A stretch of 17,367 bases of DNA from Bacteriovoracaceae bacterium UBA7317 (GTDB lineage Bacteria; Bdellovibrionota; Bacteriovoracia; Bacteriovoracales; Bacteriovoracaceae), in the NCBI GenBank assembly GCA_002474345.1, contig DKQD01000207.1, forward strand, positions 13,236-30,602, in the 5' to 3' direction. The translations under genes were made by a program, and so were the position numbers. This document shows positions 1-8,646 of the stretch, in pieces (position 1 is the first letter of the stretch; each line of letters starts with the position of its first letter). The notes under the pieces were generated by a model. The model made no database searches. It saw only the letters and a program-made list of their open reading frames with translations, and was not told where the DNA came from.

Positions 1-146
1 TACCCATGGTTGAAATTGATGGTCTTAAAATAAGAAATGGAAGATCTGGTGAAATTTGTCAAATGGTACAAAGTTTTTACCACGACCTTATTCACGGAAA
101 GAGAAATCCTAATTCGCCTTTCTTGGAATATATTTTAAATGATTAA
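1..146 (+). CDS. ilvE: C-terminal end of branched-chain amino acid aminotransferase (partial)
   Basis: Only the last 47 codons are present; the 5' part lies outside the window. The reading frame starts at base 3 and ends at TAA 144-146. The peptide runs PMVEIDG, then an RNGRSG turn, then an amphipathic helix ending in FLEYILND. This matches the usual end of fold-type IV aminotransferases of the IlvE group, where a 'V-DG--IGDGKPG' segment precedes a helix containing Q--F. IlvE transfers an amino group from glutamate to the 2-oxo acids of leucine, isoleucine and valine. The stop lies 11 nt before the leuA start, and the leuA ribosome binding site overlaps it, so the two are almost certainly co-transcribed. 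The call rests on a short C-terminal match plus context; another fold-type IV aminotransferase is possible. Confidence 0.7.
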   Translation, partial: PMVEIDGLKIRNGRSGEICQMVQSFYHDLIHGKRNPNSPFLEYILND

Positions 147-157
147 AGGACAAGTAA

Positions 158-1720
158 ATGAAAAAAGATAAAATAATATTTTTTGATACGACTCTTAGAG
201 ATGGAGAACAATCTTTATCTCACTCTTTATCGCCCCTAGAAAAGGTCGATATGGCGCTGACTTTAGAGAGGCTTGGTGTTGACTATATTGAAGCGGGTTT
301 TCCATTATCTTCCGAAGATGACTTTCGATCAGTTTACGAAATTGGCCGTCAGTTAAAATCATCCGTCCCCTGTGCCTTAGCAAGGGCACTTCCAGATGAT
401 ATTGAAGCAGCTTATCATGCTCTTAAAAGAAGTCACCACTTCAGAATTCACACATTTGTGGCAACAAGTGATATTCACGTCAAAACAAAACTGAAGACAT
501 CATGGGAAAATGTTGTAGATATGGCAAAAAAAGCTGTTCGACTTGCAAGAAAATATACATCTGATGTTGAATTTTCCTGTGAAGATGCTACAAGGACCAG
601 CTTTGAACATCTAAGAGAAATTATTGAAGTTGTTGTAAAAGAGGGAGCAACAACAATCAATATTCCAGACACGGTAGGATACTCAACGCCTTTTGAATTT
701 GGTAACCTTATTAAAAAATTGAAAGAAAAGACTAAGGGCCTAGATAAAGTTATTCTTTCTACTCACTGTCACAATGATTTAGGTATGGCCGTGGCCAATT
801 CACTTTCTGGAGTTGCTAATGGCGCCCGCCAGGTAGAGTGCACGATTAATGGTATTGGAGAAAGATCTGGAAATTGTTCTTTAGAAGAAATTGCAGCCAT
901 TTTGCACACAAGGAAAGATTTATTTCCCTTTGAAAACAATATAAAGCTTTCAAAAATTCATAGGACTTCAGACCTTGTAAGCCGGATTTGCAATGTCCCT
1001 ATTCAACCTCATAAAGCGGTCGTTGGTGAAAATGCTTTTTCTCACTCCTCAGGCATCCATCAAGATGGTCTTTTAAAAAATAGAGAAACTTACGAAATTT
1101 TAAGTCCTGAAACGATTGGTCTTCCCGGGCACAAAATGTATATGACTCCTCGAAGTGGTAAACATGTTGTTCAACATAAACTTTCTAAACTTGGCCACAA
1201 AGAAAAAAGTTATAACCTTTCCAATATTTACAAAAAGTTTACCAAACTTGCAGATAAACAAGGGCAAGTTCATGACTATGATCTTGAAGCTCTCTTTTGG
1301 CTAGGTAATGAAGGCGAAGAGTTTTACACCCTTAAAGACTTAACAGTCACTTGCGGGACGAATAAAACTTCAAAGGCCAAAGTTGCACTGTCCTCATCAG
1401 GACATATCTACGAAAATAAAGCGTCTGGTTTAGGTCCTATCAACGCATCTTTTAAAGCGATAAAACAAATTATTAAAAAAAATATTACACTTACTGATTA
1501 TAAAATTTCTTCAAAAGGTAGAGGGAGTGAATCTATTGGACAAGTTGATATCAGTATCCTTTTTGAGGGTAATACCTATCATGGCCGCTTTACAGGAAAC
1601 GATATCGTAGAAGCTTCCTGTAGATCTTTTTTACAGGCCTTAAATAATGGCCATAGGGCCGAAAAAGTCTCCATGAAAAAGATTGAAAATGAAATGAATA
1701 ATAAGGAGTGCTATATATAA
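158..1720 (+). CDS. leuA: 2-isopropylmalate synthase
   Basis: This 520-residue protein condenses 2-oxoisovalerate with acetyl-CoA, the committed step of leucine synthesis. The N-terminal HMGL-like TIM barrel carries DTTLRDGEQ (residues 10-18; R14 and metal ligand D15), an IPDTVGY strand at 169-175, HCHNDLG at 203-209 (metal ligands H203 and H205) and NGIGERSGN at 231-239. SGIHQDG at 298-304 marks the linker subdomain. Residues from about 390 form the LeuA regulatory dimer domain, ending with the conserved GQVDI and DIVEAS segments, so leucine feedback inhibition is expected. Length and the sequence after DGEQ (QSLSHSLS, compare QALQASLS in E. coli) place it with the proteobacterial type of about 523 residues. 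AAAGGA at 145-150 sits 7 nt before the ATG. The stop shares one base with the leuC start. Confidence 0.95.
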   Translation: MKKDKIIFFDTTLRDGEQSLSHSLSPLEKVDMALTLERLGVDYIEAGFPLSSEDDFRSVYEIGRQLKSSVPCALARALPDDIEAAYHALKRSHHFRIHTFVATSDIHVKTKLKTSWENVVDMAKKAVRLARKYTSDVEFSCEDATRTSFEHLREIIEVVVKEGATTINIPDTVGYSTPFEFGNLIKKLKEKTKGLDKVILSTHCHNDLGMAVANSLSGVANGARQVECTINGIGERSGNCSLEEIAAILHTRKDLFPFENNIKLSKIHRTSDLVSRICNVPIQPHKAVVGENAFSHSSGIHQDGLLKNRETYEILSPETIGLPGHKMYMTPRSGKHVVQHKLSKLGHKEKSYNLSNIYKKFTKLADKQGQVHDYDLEALFWLGNEGEEFYTLKDLTVTCGTNKTSKAKVALSSSGHIYENKASGLGPINASFKAIKQIIKKNITLTDYKISSKGRGSESIGQVDISILFEGNTYHGRFTGNDIVEASCRSFLQALNNGHRAEKVSMKKIENEMNNKECYI

Positions 1721-3036
1721 TGGAAACGAAAACTCATCATAAAATGACCCTTATCGAAAAAATATTGGCCTCCAAATCTGGTAAAAAATTTGTAAGACCT
1801 GGAGATATTATTTGGGCCAATATTGACCACCTCATGACTCACGATGTTTGCGGGCCTGGTACCTTTGCTCTTTTTAAAGAGAAGTTTGGAGAAAAGGCCA
1901 AAGTCTTTGATCGTAAAAAAGTTGTCGTTATTCCCGATCATTACATCTTTACTCAAAATAAGCATGCCCAAAGAAACCTTCAAATTTTAAGGGACTTTTC
2001 CAAAGAACAAAACCTCCCCTATTTTTACGATGCTCATAGTGAAAATTATAAAGGCGTTTGTCATGTGGCCCTCAGTGAAGAAGGTTTTTGTCTTCCGGGA
2101 ACTATCCTTCTAGGAACTGACAGTCATACATGTACCGCTGGAGCATATGGGTCCTTTGCAACAGGAGTCGGCAATACAGACGCAGCTTTTGTACTTGGAA
2201 CAGGGAAGCTTTGGTTTAAAGTTCCCGAAACCCTTAAATTTGTCTTTCAAGGACAAAAACCAAAACATGTTATGGCAAAAGACCTTATTCTTCAAATTAT
2301 AGGAGACCTTGGTGTTGATGGAGGAACTTACAGAAGTCTTGAAGTGGGGGGTCCTGTTATTAAAGCACTGAATATGGAAGAAAGAATGAGCCTTTGCAAT
2401 ATGGCCATAGAATGTGGTGGGAAAAACGCTGTTATAGAAGCAGATGAAGTAACTCTAAAAGATATCGAAGGTAAGGCCAAAAGCTCTTTTCAAGTTTTTG
2501 AATCAGATTCTGATTATAAATACACTTATAAAAAGGAGTATATTGGTGAAAAACTAGAGTCACTGGTAGCAAGACCCCATTCTCCAGATAACATTATTCC
2601 TGCTTTTAAACTCGGTCATCAAGAATTAACAAGGGCCTATATTGGATCTTGCACTGGGGGTAAGCTTGAAGACTTTAAAGCCGCTGCCAAAATACTTAAA
2701 GGTCAAAAAGTTAAAATTGACACCTTTGTTGTACCGGCCACGACAAAGGTCGCAGCAGATTTAGAAAAAGAAACCTTCGATGGAAGGCCCCTCCTACAAA
2801 TTTTTAAAGAAGCTGGAGCAACTATTGGAAAACCTAGTTGTGCTGCTTGTTTAGGCGGCCCGGAAGACACTTTTGGTCGGGCCAATGATGCTCAAAAAGT
2901 TATTTCAACGACAAATAGAAATTTTCCAGGACGTATGGGCAGTAAACTCGCTGAAGTTTTTTTGGCCTCTCCCTATACAGTTGCAGCAAGTAGTTTAACG
3001 GGAAGAGTGACAGACCCACGAGAATTCGTAAATTAA
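1720..3036 (+). CDS. leuC: 3-isopropylmalate dehydratase large subunit (4Fe-4S)
   Basis: This is the large subunit of isopropylmalate isomerase, which pairs with LeuD to interconvert 2- and 3-isopropylmalate and also acts on citramalate. I start it at ATG 1720, giving 438 residues, because an in-frame GTG at 1708 would lie on the Shine-Dalgarno AAGGAG (1703-1708). The TAATG junction with leuA implies translational coupling. Aconitase-family signatures are clear: GTDSHTC (132-138), GSCTGG with C311, and SCAACLGG with C374 and C377. These three cysteines would ligate the 4Fe-4S cluster. STTNRNFPGRMGS near 396-408 is the usual substrate-binding stretch. The length and the CAACLGG form resemble the shorter HacA/LeuC type found in archaea and many bacteria rather than the E. 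coli enzyme of about 466 residues. Confidence 0.94.
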   Translation: METKTHHKMTLIEKILASKSGKKFVRPGDIIWANIDHLMTHDVCGPGTFALFKEKFGEKAKVFDRKKVVVIPDHYIFTQNKHAQRNLQILRDFSKEQNLPYFYDAHSENYKGVCHVALSEEGFCLPGTILLGTDSHTCTAGAYGSFATGVGNTDAAFVLGTGKLWFKVPETLKFVFQGQKPKHVMAKDLILQIIGDLGVDGGTYRSLEVGGPVIKALNMEERMSLCNMAIECGGKNAVIEADEVTLKDIEGKAKSSFQVFESDSDYKYTYKKEYIGEKLESLVARPHSPDNIIPAFKLGHQELTRAYIGSCTGGKLEDFKAAAKILKGQKVKIDTFVVPATTKVAADLEKETFDGRPLLQIFKEAGATIGKPSCAACLGGPEDTFGRANDAQKVISTTNRNFPGRMGSKLAEVFLASPYTVAASSLTGRVTDPREFVN

Positions 3037-3050
3037 GGAGGCTTAAACAA

Positions 3051-3605
3051 ATGGAAAAAATCATAAAAGGTAAGATTTATTGTCTCGGTGATAATATTGA
3101 TACCGATCAAATTATTCCGGCGAAACACCTTGTTTATAAAACAAATGATCCAGAAGAAAGAAAACTTTATGGAAGGTTCGCCTTATCCGGTCTTCCTGTT
3201 GGTCATGAATACCCCTTTGTTGAAAAGAATGAAAATGAATCGGTTTACCAAATTATTTTTGCTGGTAAAAACTTCGGCTGTGGCTCTTCAAGAGAACATG
3301 CTCCTTTGGCACTTAAAGTGGCGGGGATTAAAATTGTTATCGCTCAAAGCTACGCAAGAATTTTTTATCGTAATTCAGTTGATGGCGGTTTTTTTCCTCC
3401 AATGGAAACACTAGACCCGATTTCCAAAGATCATTCTTTTAAAACTGGAGACGAAGTTTTGGTAAACCTTGAAGAAAACTTTATAGAAAAAATAAAAACT
3501 GGTGAAAAGATAAAACTAAAATCTTTGGGTTTCATTCAAGAAATTATTGAAGCCGGAGACCTCTTTACTTACGCAAAAAAAAAGGGATTAACAAATGAAA
3601 AATAA
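3051..3605 (+). CDS. leuD: 3-isopropylmalate dehydratase small subunit
   Basis: This 184-residue swivelling subunit completes the isopropylmalate isomerase with LeuC. The family signatures are [11 protein letters not shown] (14-24), [14 protein letters not shown] (72-85) and [13 protein letters not shown] (101-113). The compact length and the [18 protein letters not shown] opening fit the short HacB/LeuD2 type, matching the short LeuC next to it. An AAGGAGG ribosome binding site at 3035-3041 overlaps the leuC stop and lies 9 nt before the ATG. The gene ends 11 nt inside leuB, so translation of the two is probably coupled. In this operon the enzyme likely handles both isopropylmalate and citramalate, since no second leuCD pair is visible. 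Confidence 0.94.
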   Translation: MEKIIKGKIYCLGDNIDTDQIIPAKHLVYKTNDPEERKLYGRFALSGLPVGHEYPFVEKNENESVYQIIFAGKNFGCGSSREHAPLALKVAGIKIVIAQSYARIFYRNSVDGGFFPPMETLDPISKDHSFKTGDEVLVNLEENFIEKIKTGEKIKLKSLGFIQEIIEAGDLFTYAKKKGLTNEK

Positions 3606-4683
3606 AAATACGATTGCAGTTCTTCCTGGAGATGGAATAGGACCAGAAGTTATGAAAGAAGCTCTTAAAGTTCTCGATTTCGTTAATAACAACTACCAAC
3701 TAAAAATAGAGCCAAAATTGAGTGAAGTCGGTGGTCAGGCCATTGACCTCTATGGTACTGCCCTACCCGATAAAACATTAGAACTATGCCAAAAATCTAA
3801 GGCCATTCTTTTTGGTTCAGTGGGAGGCACTAAATGGGACGAGCTCCCTTCTGAAAAAAGACCCGAAAGGGCCTCTCTCCTTTTTCTAAGAAAACATTTT
3901 AAACTATTTGCCAACCTAAGACCGTGTAAAGTTTTAAATGACCTTTCCCCCTTAAAAGAGGAACGCATTCAAAAAGGTGTTGACCTCTTATGTGTAAGAG
4001 AATTAACAGGTGGTCTTTATTTTGGTGAAAAAGGAAAGAAGTTTAACAAATTTGGAGAAAAAGGTGCCTTTGATACACTTAACTACTTTGAAAAAGAAGT
4101 TAAAAGGATTGCTAACCTTGCTTTTACGCTTGCTCGAAAAAGAAAAAAGAAAGTCACCTCTATTGATAAGGCCAATGTTTTGACTTCTATGGTCTTATGG
4201 AGAGAGACCGTAGAAAGCGTCTCAAAAAAATTTAAAGATGTTAGTTTAGAGCACCTCTATGTTGACAACATGAGCATGCAACTCATGCTTGACCCATCCC
4301 CTTATGATGTTCTTCTTTGTCCTAATACTTTTGGTGACATTTTATCTGACCAATGCGCGGGACTTTCCGGTTCCCTTGGACTTCTCCCTTCAGCAAGTTT
4401 GGGTGAAAATGATTTTGGTCTTTATGAACCGGCCGGAGGAACTGCTCCGGACCTCGTTGGGAAAAATAAGGCAAACCCCCTTGCTCAAATCCATTCATTG
4501 TCCCTTCTTCTTCGTTACTCACTTAAAAAAGAGGAGGCAGCTTCTCTCATTGAAAGAGCGATAGATAGAGTTTTACAAAAAGGAATTCGAACAAGAGATC
4601 TTTTTACCTCAAAAACTCAAACTTTAGTTGGGACAAAGGAAATGGGAGATGAAGTCGTCAAAGAGATGGAGAGGCTATGTTAA
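3595..4683 (+). CDS. leuB: 3-isopropylmalate dehydrogenase
   Basis: This 362-residue NAD-dependent decarboxylating dehydrogenase forms 2-oxoisocaproate from 3-isopropylmalate. Visible motifs are [10 protein letters not shown] (10-19), FANLRPCK (105-112), [10 protein letters not shown] (135-144, catalytic Y142), IDKANVL (190-196, catalytic lysine) and YVDNMSMQL (222-230, with D224). [10 protein letters not shown] (244-253) supplies the metal-binding aspartates, and [19 protein letters not shown] (277-295) the NAD-binding loop. The length is normal for the family. AAAGGGA at 3581-3587 lies 7 nt before the ATG, inside the end of leuD. LeuB enzymes in citramalate-pathway organisms also oxidise erythro-3-methylmalate to 2-oxobutyrate. 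With cimA directly downstream and no other dehydrogenase in the operon, that dual role is a reasonable inference. Confidence 0.95.
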   Translation: MKNKNTIAVLPGDGIGPEVMKEALKVLDFVNNNYQLKIEPKLSEVGGQAIDLYGTALPDKTLELCQKSKAILFGSVGGTKWDELPSEKRPERASLLFLRKHFKLFANLRPCKVLNDLSPLKEERIQKGVDLLCVRELTGGLYFGEKGKKFNKFGEKGAFDTLNYFEKEVKRIANLAFTLARKRKKKVTSIDKANVLTSMVLWRETVESVSKKFKDVSLEHLYVDNMSMQLMLDPSPYDVLLCPNTFGDILSDQCAGLSGSLGLLPSASLGENDFGLYEPAGGTAPDLVGKNKANPLAQIHSLSLLLRYSLKKEEAASLIERAIDRVLQKGIRTRDLFTSKTQTLVGTKEMGDEVVKEMERLC

Positions 4684-6263
4684 ATAAAATTGAAATCTAT
4701 GATACTACCTTAAGAGATGGTTCGCAAGGAGCAGGAATAAGCTTTTCAATTGAAGAAAAGCTTTTCCTAACACAGCTTCTCAATGATCTTGGTATTCCTT
4801 ATATCGAGGGTGGTTGGCCTGGTTCCAATCCCAAAGATGAAATGTACTTTAAAAAGGTTGGGGAAAAGAAAAAAAGAGGAGAATTAAAAAATAGTCAAGT
4901 TTTTGCTTTTTCCTCCACAAGGAGGAAAGGAGTCAAAACGTCTGAAGATTTTTTCCTCTCAAAAATGATTGAGTCTAATGCCGATGGATTTTGTGTTTTT
5001 GGAAAAACATGGGACCGACAGGCCACAGAAGCTCTTGGTGTTAGTCTTTCTGAAAATCTTAACATAATAAAAGAATCTATTTCATTTTTAAAGGAGAAGA
5101 CCCAAAAACCAGTATTTTTTGATTGTGAACATTTTTTTGATGGATACAAAAGTAACAAGTCCTACTCGATGGATGTTTTAAAGACAGCACTAAAAGCAGG
5201 CGCCGACCGGATTATACTCTGTGATACCAACGGGGGTACTTTTTCTCATGAATGCCAAGATATTATACAAGAACTTAAAAAACTATCATTCCCTCTTTCT
5301 AAATTTGGTTTTCACGGACATAACGATGGCGGTATGGCACTTAGTAACTCGATTACCTCTGTTAGAAGTGGTTTAGGCCATATTCAAGGGACTATCAACG
5401 GTATTGGAGAACGGTGTGGAAACACTGACCTTGTCAGTGTCATTTCAAACTTACAATTAAAAATGAAAGTTCACTGCATTCCACCTGATAAAGTAAACAG
5501 GCTTTTTTCTACCTCTAAAAAGGTATGGGAACTAACTCACGGTGAAGGGTCTCAAAATCAACCTTTTGTAGGAGAGAACTCTTTCGCTCATAAAGGTGGC
5601 ATTCATGTGAGTGCCCTTCAAAAATCTCCTGAATTTTACGAACACATAAGGCCTGAAAGCATAGGCAATAGAAGGCATATTCTTATAAGTGAATTGTCCG
5701 GACAATCCAATATTATTAACACTTTTGGCGATAAATACCCCGAGCTTAAAGATAAAAGCAAGGTCAAGTCTGTTCTTCATGCTATCCAAGATGTGGAAAA
5801 GGAAGGTCTTTCCTATGAAGGTGCTTATGCTAGCTTAGAACTTTTTATAAGAAGTATACTTGGTTATAAAGATTCTATTATGGAAAAAAATTACTTAAAA
5901 ATCAGCGACCTGGATTTTGGAAAAAGGAAAATGAGTGAAGCTTCTTTAAACCTTAATTTCAGAGGTAATAAAACGATGACCGTTTCTCTTGGAGTAGGGC
6001 CCGTTGATGCCTTAAGTAAAGCTCTTAGAAAGGCCCTAGGTCCCTTTTATCCAGAAATAGAAAAACTTAAATTAACTGATTACCACGTTAAGATTATAGA
6101 TGGACACTGTGGCACTATGGCAAAAGTTAGGGTGTCCATTCAGCATCAATTTTTAAAGGAAAAACCTTTTACGACAATAGGAATGAGTGAAAATATTATT
6201 GAAGCCAGTTGGCAGGCCTTTGAATCAGCTTTTACTTATTTTGCCTATCTTATAAAAAAATAG
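4677..6263 (+). CDS. cimA: (R)-citramalate synthase
   Basis: This 528-residue protein belongs to the LeuA-related citramalate synthase group. That enzyme condenses pyruvate with acetyl-CoA to start threonine-independent isoleucine synthesis. The barrel shows [16 protein letters not shown] (9-24; R13, D14), [14 protein letters not shown] (42-55), DTNGG (183-187), [11 protein letters not shown] (211-221; H213, H215) and [10 protein letters not shown] (241-250). The DGSQG-GISFS and [11 protein letters not shown] segments separate it from isopropylmalate and homocitrate synthases. A LeuA-type regulatory domain fills about 430-528, ending with [13 protein letters not shown], so feedback control by isoleucine is plausible. 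The ATG overlaps the leuB 3' end by 7 nt, with GGAG at 4668-4671. It is the last gene before a 143 nt gap. 2-Phosphinomethylmalate synthase is a distant alternative that the operon context argues against. Confidence 0.92.
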   Translation: MLNKIEIYDTTLRDGSQGAGISFSIEEKLFLTQLLNDLGIPYIEGGWPGSNPKDEMYFKKVGEKKKRGELKNSQVFAFSSTRRKGVKTSEDFFLSKMIESNADGFCVFGKTWDRQATEALGVSLSENLNIIKESISFLKEKTQKPVFFDCEHFFDGYKSNKSYSMDVLKTALKAGADRIILCDTNGGTFSHECQDIIQELKKLSFPLSKFGFHGHNDGGMALSNSITSVRSGLGHIQGTINGIGERCGNTDLVSVISNLQLKMKVHCIPPDKVNRLFSTSKKVWELTHGEGSQNQPFVGENSFAHKGGIHVSALQKSPEFYEHIRPESIGNRRHILISELSGQSNIINTFGDKYPELKDKSKVKSVLHAIQDVEKEGLSYEGAYASLELFIRSILGYKDSIMEKNYLKISDLDFGKRKMSEASLNLNFRGNKTMTVSLGVGPVDALSKALRKALGPFYPEIEKLKLTDYHVKIIDGHCGTMAKVRVSIQHQFLKEKPFTTIGMSENIIEASWQAFESAFTYFAYLIKK

Positions 6264-6277
6264 AATAAAAAAATAAA

Positions 6278-6307
6278 TTAAACCTAGATATTAATTTTAC
6301 TTATAAT
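6278..6307 (+). promoter_or_regulatory. candidate sigma-70 promoter before the aromatic operon
   Basis: The 143 nt gap after cimA contains a perfect TATAAT at 6302-6307. A poor -35 match, TTAAAC at 6278-6283, lies 18 nt upstream. The placement allows a leader of about 95 nt before the DAHP synthase ATG. A short imperfect hairpin in the leader (AAGG 6338-6341 with CCTT 6346-6349, extended by TTAT/ATAA across a bulge) has no T-run and is not a terminator. In such AT-rich DNA a TATAAT can arise by chance. Confidence 0.3.
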
Positions 6308-6406
6308 AAATTCTTTAAATACTTATTTTACTTTTATAAGGCACTCCTTAATATAAGTAGAGTTAGATCTTTAGAATTTGGAAAAGAGAACGGACCAAGG
6401 AAAACC

Positions 6407-7480
6407 ATGACGAAAAATACTTCAAAGATTATTATAGCAGGACCTTGCAGTGCTGAGTCAAAAGATCAAATACTTTCTACTGCAAAAAGTATTGAAAAAA
6501 TTCAGGACGTTTCCTTTTTTCGAGCGGGAATTTGGAAACCCCGGACAAGACCCAATCTTTTTGAGGGTATTGGTGAAAAAGGCCTTAAGTGGCTTCAAGA
6601 AGTAGGCAACACAACAAATCTTAAAACAACAACAGAGGTTGCTAAAACAACTCATGTAGAAAAATGTCTTGAATACAATATTGATGCACTCTGGATAGGT
6701 GCCAGGACAACAGTCAGCCCTTTTTCGGTTCAAGAAATTTCTGAGGCCTTAAAAGGAACAAAGAAAATCATCCTTGTTAAAAACCCAGTTAATGAAGATC
6801 TTTCTTTGTGGTTAGGCGCCCTTGAAAGACTAGATAAAGTCGGAATTAAAAACATCATTGCTATTCACCGGGGCTTTACAGCGCCTTCTGGTGGAGCTTA
6901 CAGAAATAATCCTCTTTGGCATATACCTCTTGAATTAAAAGAGAGGTGTCCCGAACTTCCTATTATTTGTGACCCAAGTCATATGTTAGGAAGGAGAGAG
7001 GGTCTCCAGGAACTTTCTCAACAGGCGCTCGACCTTGGTTTTGATGGTCTTATGATTGAAACCCACCCAACACCTGAAAAGGCCTTATCCGATTCAAAAC
7101 AACAAATTACTCCTAAAGATCTAAAAGAGCTTCTTCAAAACCTCCAATTCGATTCAATCGAATTAAGGAATAAAAGAATACTTCCCCAACACGACAAATC
7201 ACTAAAGGCCCTCCGCAACTTAATAGAACCTCTTGATCAAGAGCTTTTAGAAGTCCTCCAAAAAAGAATGAAAGTTGTCAAACAAATTGCTCGTCTAAAA
7301 AAAACCTCAAAGATAAAAGTCTTCCAAAAGAAACGGATGGAAGAGCTCTTGGGGAAAGTTGAAGTTGCTGCACAAAGGAAAGGTCTTGATAAAAAATATG
7401 TAAGAAACCTCTATAAAATCATTCACAATGAGTCCGTAAACAGACAAACTGAAATTATAAACGTTTTAGAAAAAAGGTAA
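6407..7480 (+). CDS. aroF: DAHP synthase (type I-beta) fused to C-terminal chorismate mutase
   Basis: This 357-residue bifunctional protein should make 3-deoxy-D-arabino-heptulosonate 7-phosphate from phosphoenolpyruvate and erythrose 4-phosphate, and also convert chorismate to prephenate. Residues 1-250 form the DAHP synthase barrel: GPCSAES (12-18, metal ligand C14), RAGIWKPRT (39-47), KNPVN (125-129), HRGF (154-157), CDPSHMLGRRE (188-198, H192) and IETHP (217-221, E218). There is no N-terminal ferredoxin-like or mutase extension. Residues 266-350 look like an all-helical AroQ mutase, with R270, R287, R310 and terminal Q347 spaced as in that family. The DAHPS-then-mutase order is known from Bacteroidetes, where the mutase domain mediates prephenate inhibition; similar control is inferred here. 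AAGGA at 6397-6401 fits the ATG. The next gene starts 5 nt after the stop. Confidence 0.9.
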   Translation: MTKNTSKIIIAGPCSAESKDQILSTAKSIEKIQDVSFFRAGIWKPRTRPNLFEGIGEKGLKWLQEVGNTTNLKTTTEVAKTTHVEKCLEYNIDALWIGARTTVSPFSVQEISEALKGTKKIILVKNPVNEDLSLWLGALERLDKVGIKNIIAIHRGFTAPSGGAYRNNPLWHIPLELKERCPELPIICDPSHMLGRREGLQELSQQALDLGFDGLMIETHPTPEKALSDSKQQITPKDLKELLQNLQFDSIELRNKRILPQHDKSLKALRNLIEPLDQELLEVLQKRMKVVKQIARLKKTSKIKVFQKKRMEELLGKVEVAAQRKGLDKKYVRNLYKIIHNESVNRQTEIINVLEKR

Positions 7481-7485
7481 GCCTC

Positions 7486-8646
7486 ATGCCATCACCTTCT
7501 AACAGAGTGAAAGAGATCGTCCCGTCAAAAAGCCTTGAAATTGCCATTAAGGTTTTGGATCTTCGCGAAGATGGTCACGGTGTCATTGGGCTCCATGTAG
7601 GTGAAGCCGACTTTAACACCCCTTCCTCAATTCTTAAATCTACCCAGAAGGCCTTAAGCGAAAATAAAACAAAATATGATTTGGTTCAAGGGAATCTTGA
7701 ACTCAGAAAATCCATCGCTCAACGCTTTAACAAATTAAACCACGGTAATATCACCGCCCAAAATATCATTTTGGGAAATGGATCGAAACATATCCTTTAT
7801 AATGTCTTCCAATCCCTCTTAAACCCTGGTGATGAAGTTATTATACCTAGACCTTATTGGGTCACATTTCCCGAAAGTGTTAAACTAGCAGGCGGTATTC
7901 CAAAGTTTGTTTCTTCTTCAAAAGGTTTTCAACTTGATCTAGATGCTATTAAAGAGGCGATTGGACCCAAAACGAAGGCCATTGTTATCAACTCTCCTAA
8001 CAACCCAAGCGGAGTCATTTACCCGCCTCATGTTTTATCCCAGCTTCTTACTCTTGCCAAAGAGAAGGACCTTATCATTATTAGTGATGAAGCTTACGAA
8101 GGGTTTATTTACGATGAGGAAAGACCTTTTTCTCTCTACTCTTTAGATAAAGAGACCATTAACAATACAATCACAGTCCAAAGCTTTTCAAAAACATTTT
8201 CCATGACGGGTTTTAGAATTGGTTATGCGGTTGCCTCAAACTCTTGGATTACTCACCTTAAAAACCTTGGAGGCCACCAAGTTGGCAATATTTGCACCTT
8301 TGCCCAATATGGGGCCATAGAAGCACTTTCTCTTTCAGAAGAAGAAATGCAAACTCACGTCAGGGAGCTCCAAGAGAGAAGAGACCTTGCCTATAAGCTT
8401 TTTAGCTCTCTTTTTGATTGCTTTAAACCCCAAGGAGGCTTCTGCCTTTTTCCAAACGTTTCAAAATATATTGAAGAAGGTCGCTTCACGTCCTCTCAAT
8501 CTATGGCGATGGAAATTTTAGAAAAAACCCATGTGGCGGTTTTACCAGGTGAAGCTTTTGGCCTCCCTGACCATCTTAGACTTTCTTTCACCCCTTCAAA
8601 AGACGACATCAAAAATGCTTTTCAAAAAATAAAGGAGTTCCTATGA
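7486..8646 (+). CDS. class I/II PLP aminotransferase, probably aromatic or prephenate
   Basis: This 386-residue fold-type I aminotransferase is of the aspartate aminotransferase superfamily. It shows the glycine-rich GNGSKH cofactor loop (98-102), PYW at 123-125, NSPNNPSG (169-176), SDEAYEG (200-206) and SFSKTFSMTGFRIGY (233-247). K236 there is the expected Schiff-base lysine. R365 in HLRLSF is the likely substrate-carboxylate arginine. AAAGG at 7473-7477 precedes the ATG, and the gene overlaps tyrA by 4 nt (ATGA). Its position between DAHP synthase/chorismate mutase and TyrA argues for an aromatic substrate. It would transaminate either 4-hydroxyphenylpyruvate or prephenate, the latter giving arogenate. 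Sequence alone does not settle this, and ordinary aspartate aminotransferase activity is also possible. Confidence 0.88.
   Translation: MPSPSNRVKEIVPSKSLEIAIKVLDLREDGHGVIGLHVGEADFNTPSSILKSTQKALSENKTKYDLVQGNLELRKSIAQRFNKLNHGNITAQNIILGNGSKHILYNVFQSLLNPGDEVIIPRPYWVTFPESVKLAGGIPKFVSSSKGFQLDLDAIKEAIGPKTKAIVINSPNNPSGVIYPPHVLSQLLTLAKEKDLIIISDEAYEGFIYDEERPFSLYSLDKETINNTITVQSFSKTFSMTGFRIGYAVASNSWITHLKNLGGHQVGNICTFAQYGAIEALSLSEEEMQTHVRELQERRDLAYKLFSSLFDCFKPQGGFCLFPNVSKYIEEGRFTSSQSMAMEILEKTHVAVLPGEAFGLPDHLRLSFTPSKDDIKNAFQKIKEFL

Noticed and set aside
1708..1720. GTG start for leuC four codons upstream of the chosen ATG
   Set aside because: The GTG overlaps the AAGGAG ribosome binding site; the ATG at 1720 in the TAATG junction is better placed and matches the family's N-terminus.
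6330..6357. Terminator or attenuator in the leader of the DAHP synthase gene
   Set aside because: The hairpin has only a 4 bp GC-containing core, needs a bulge to extend, and has no T-run; no leader peptide rich in aromatic codons is visible.
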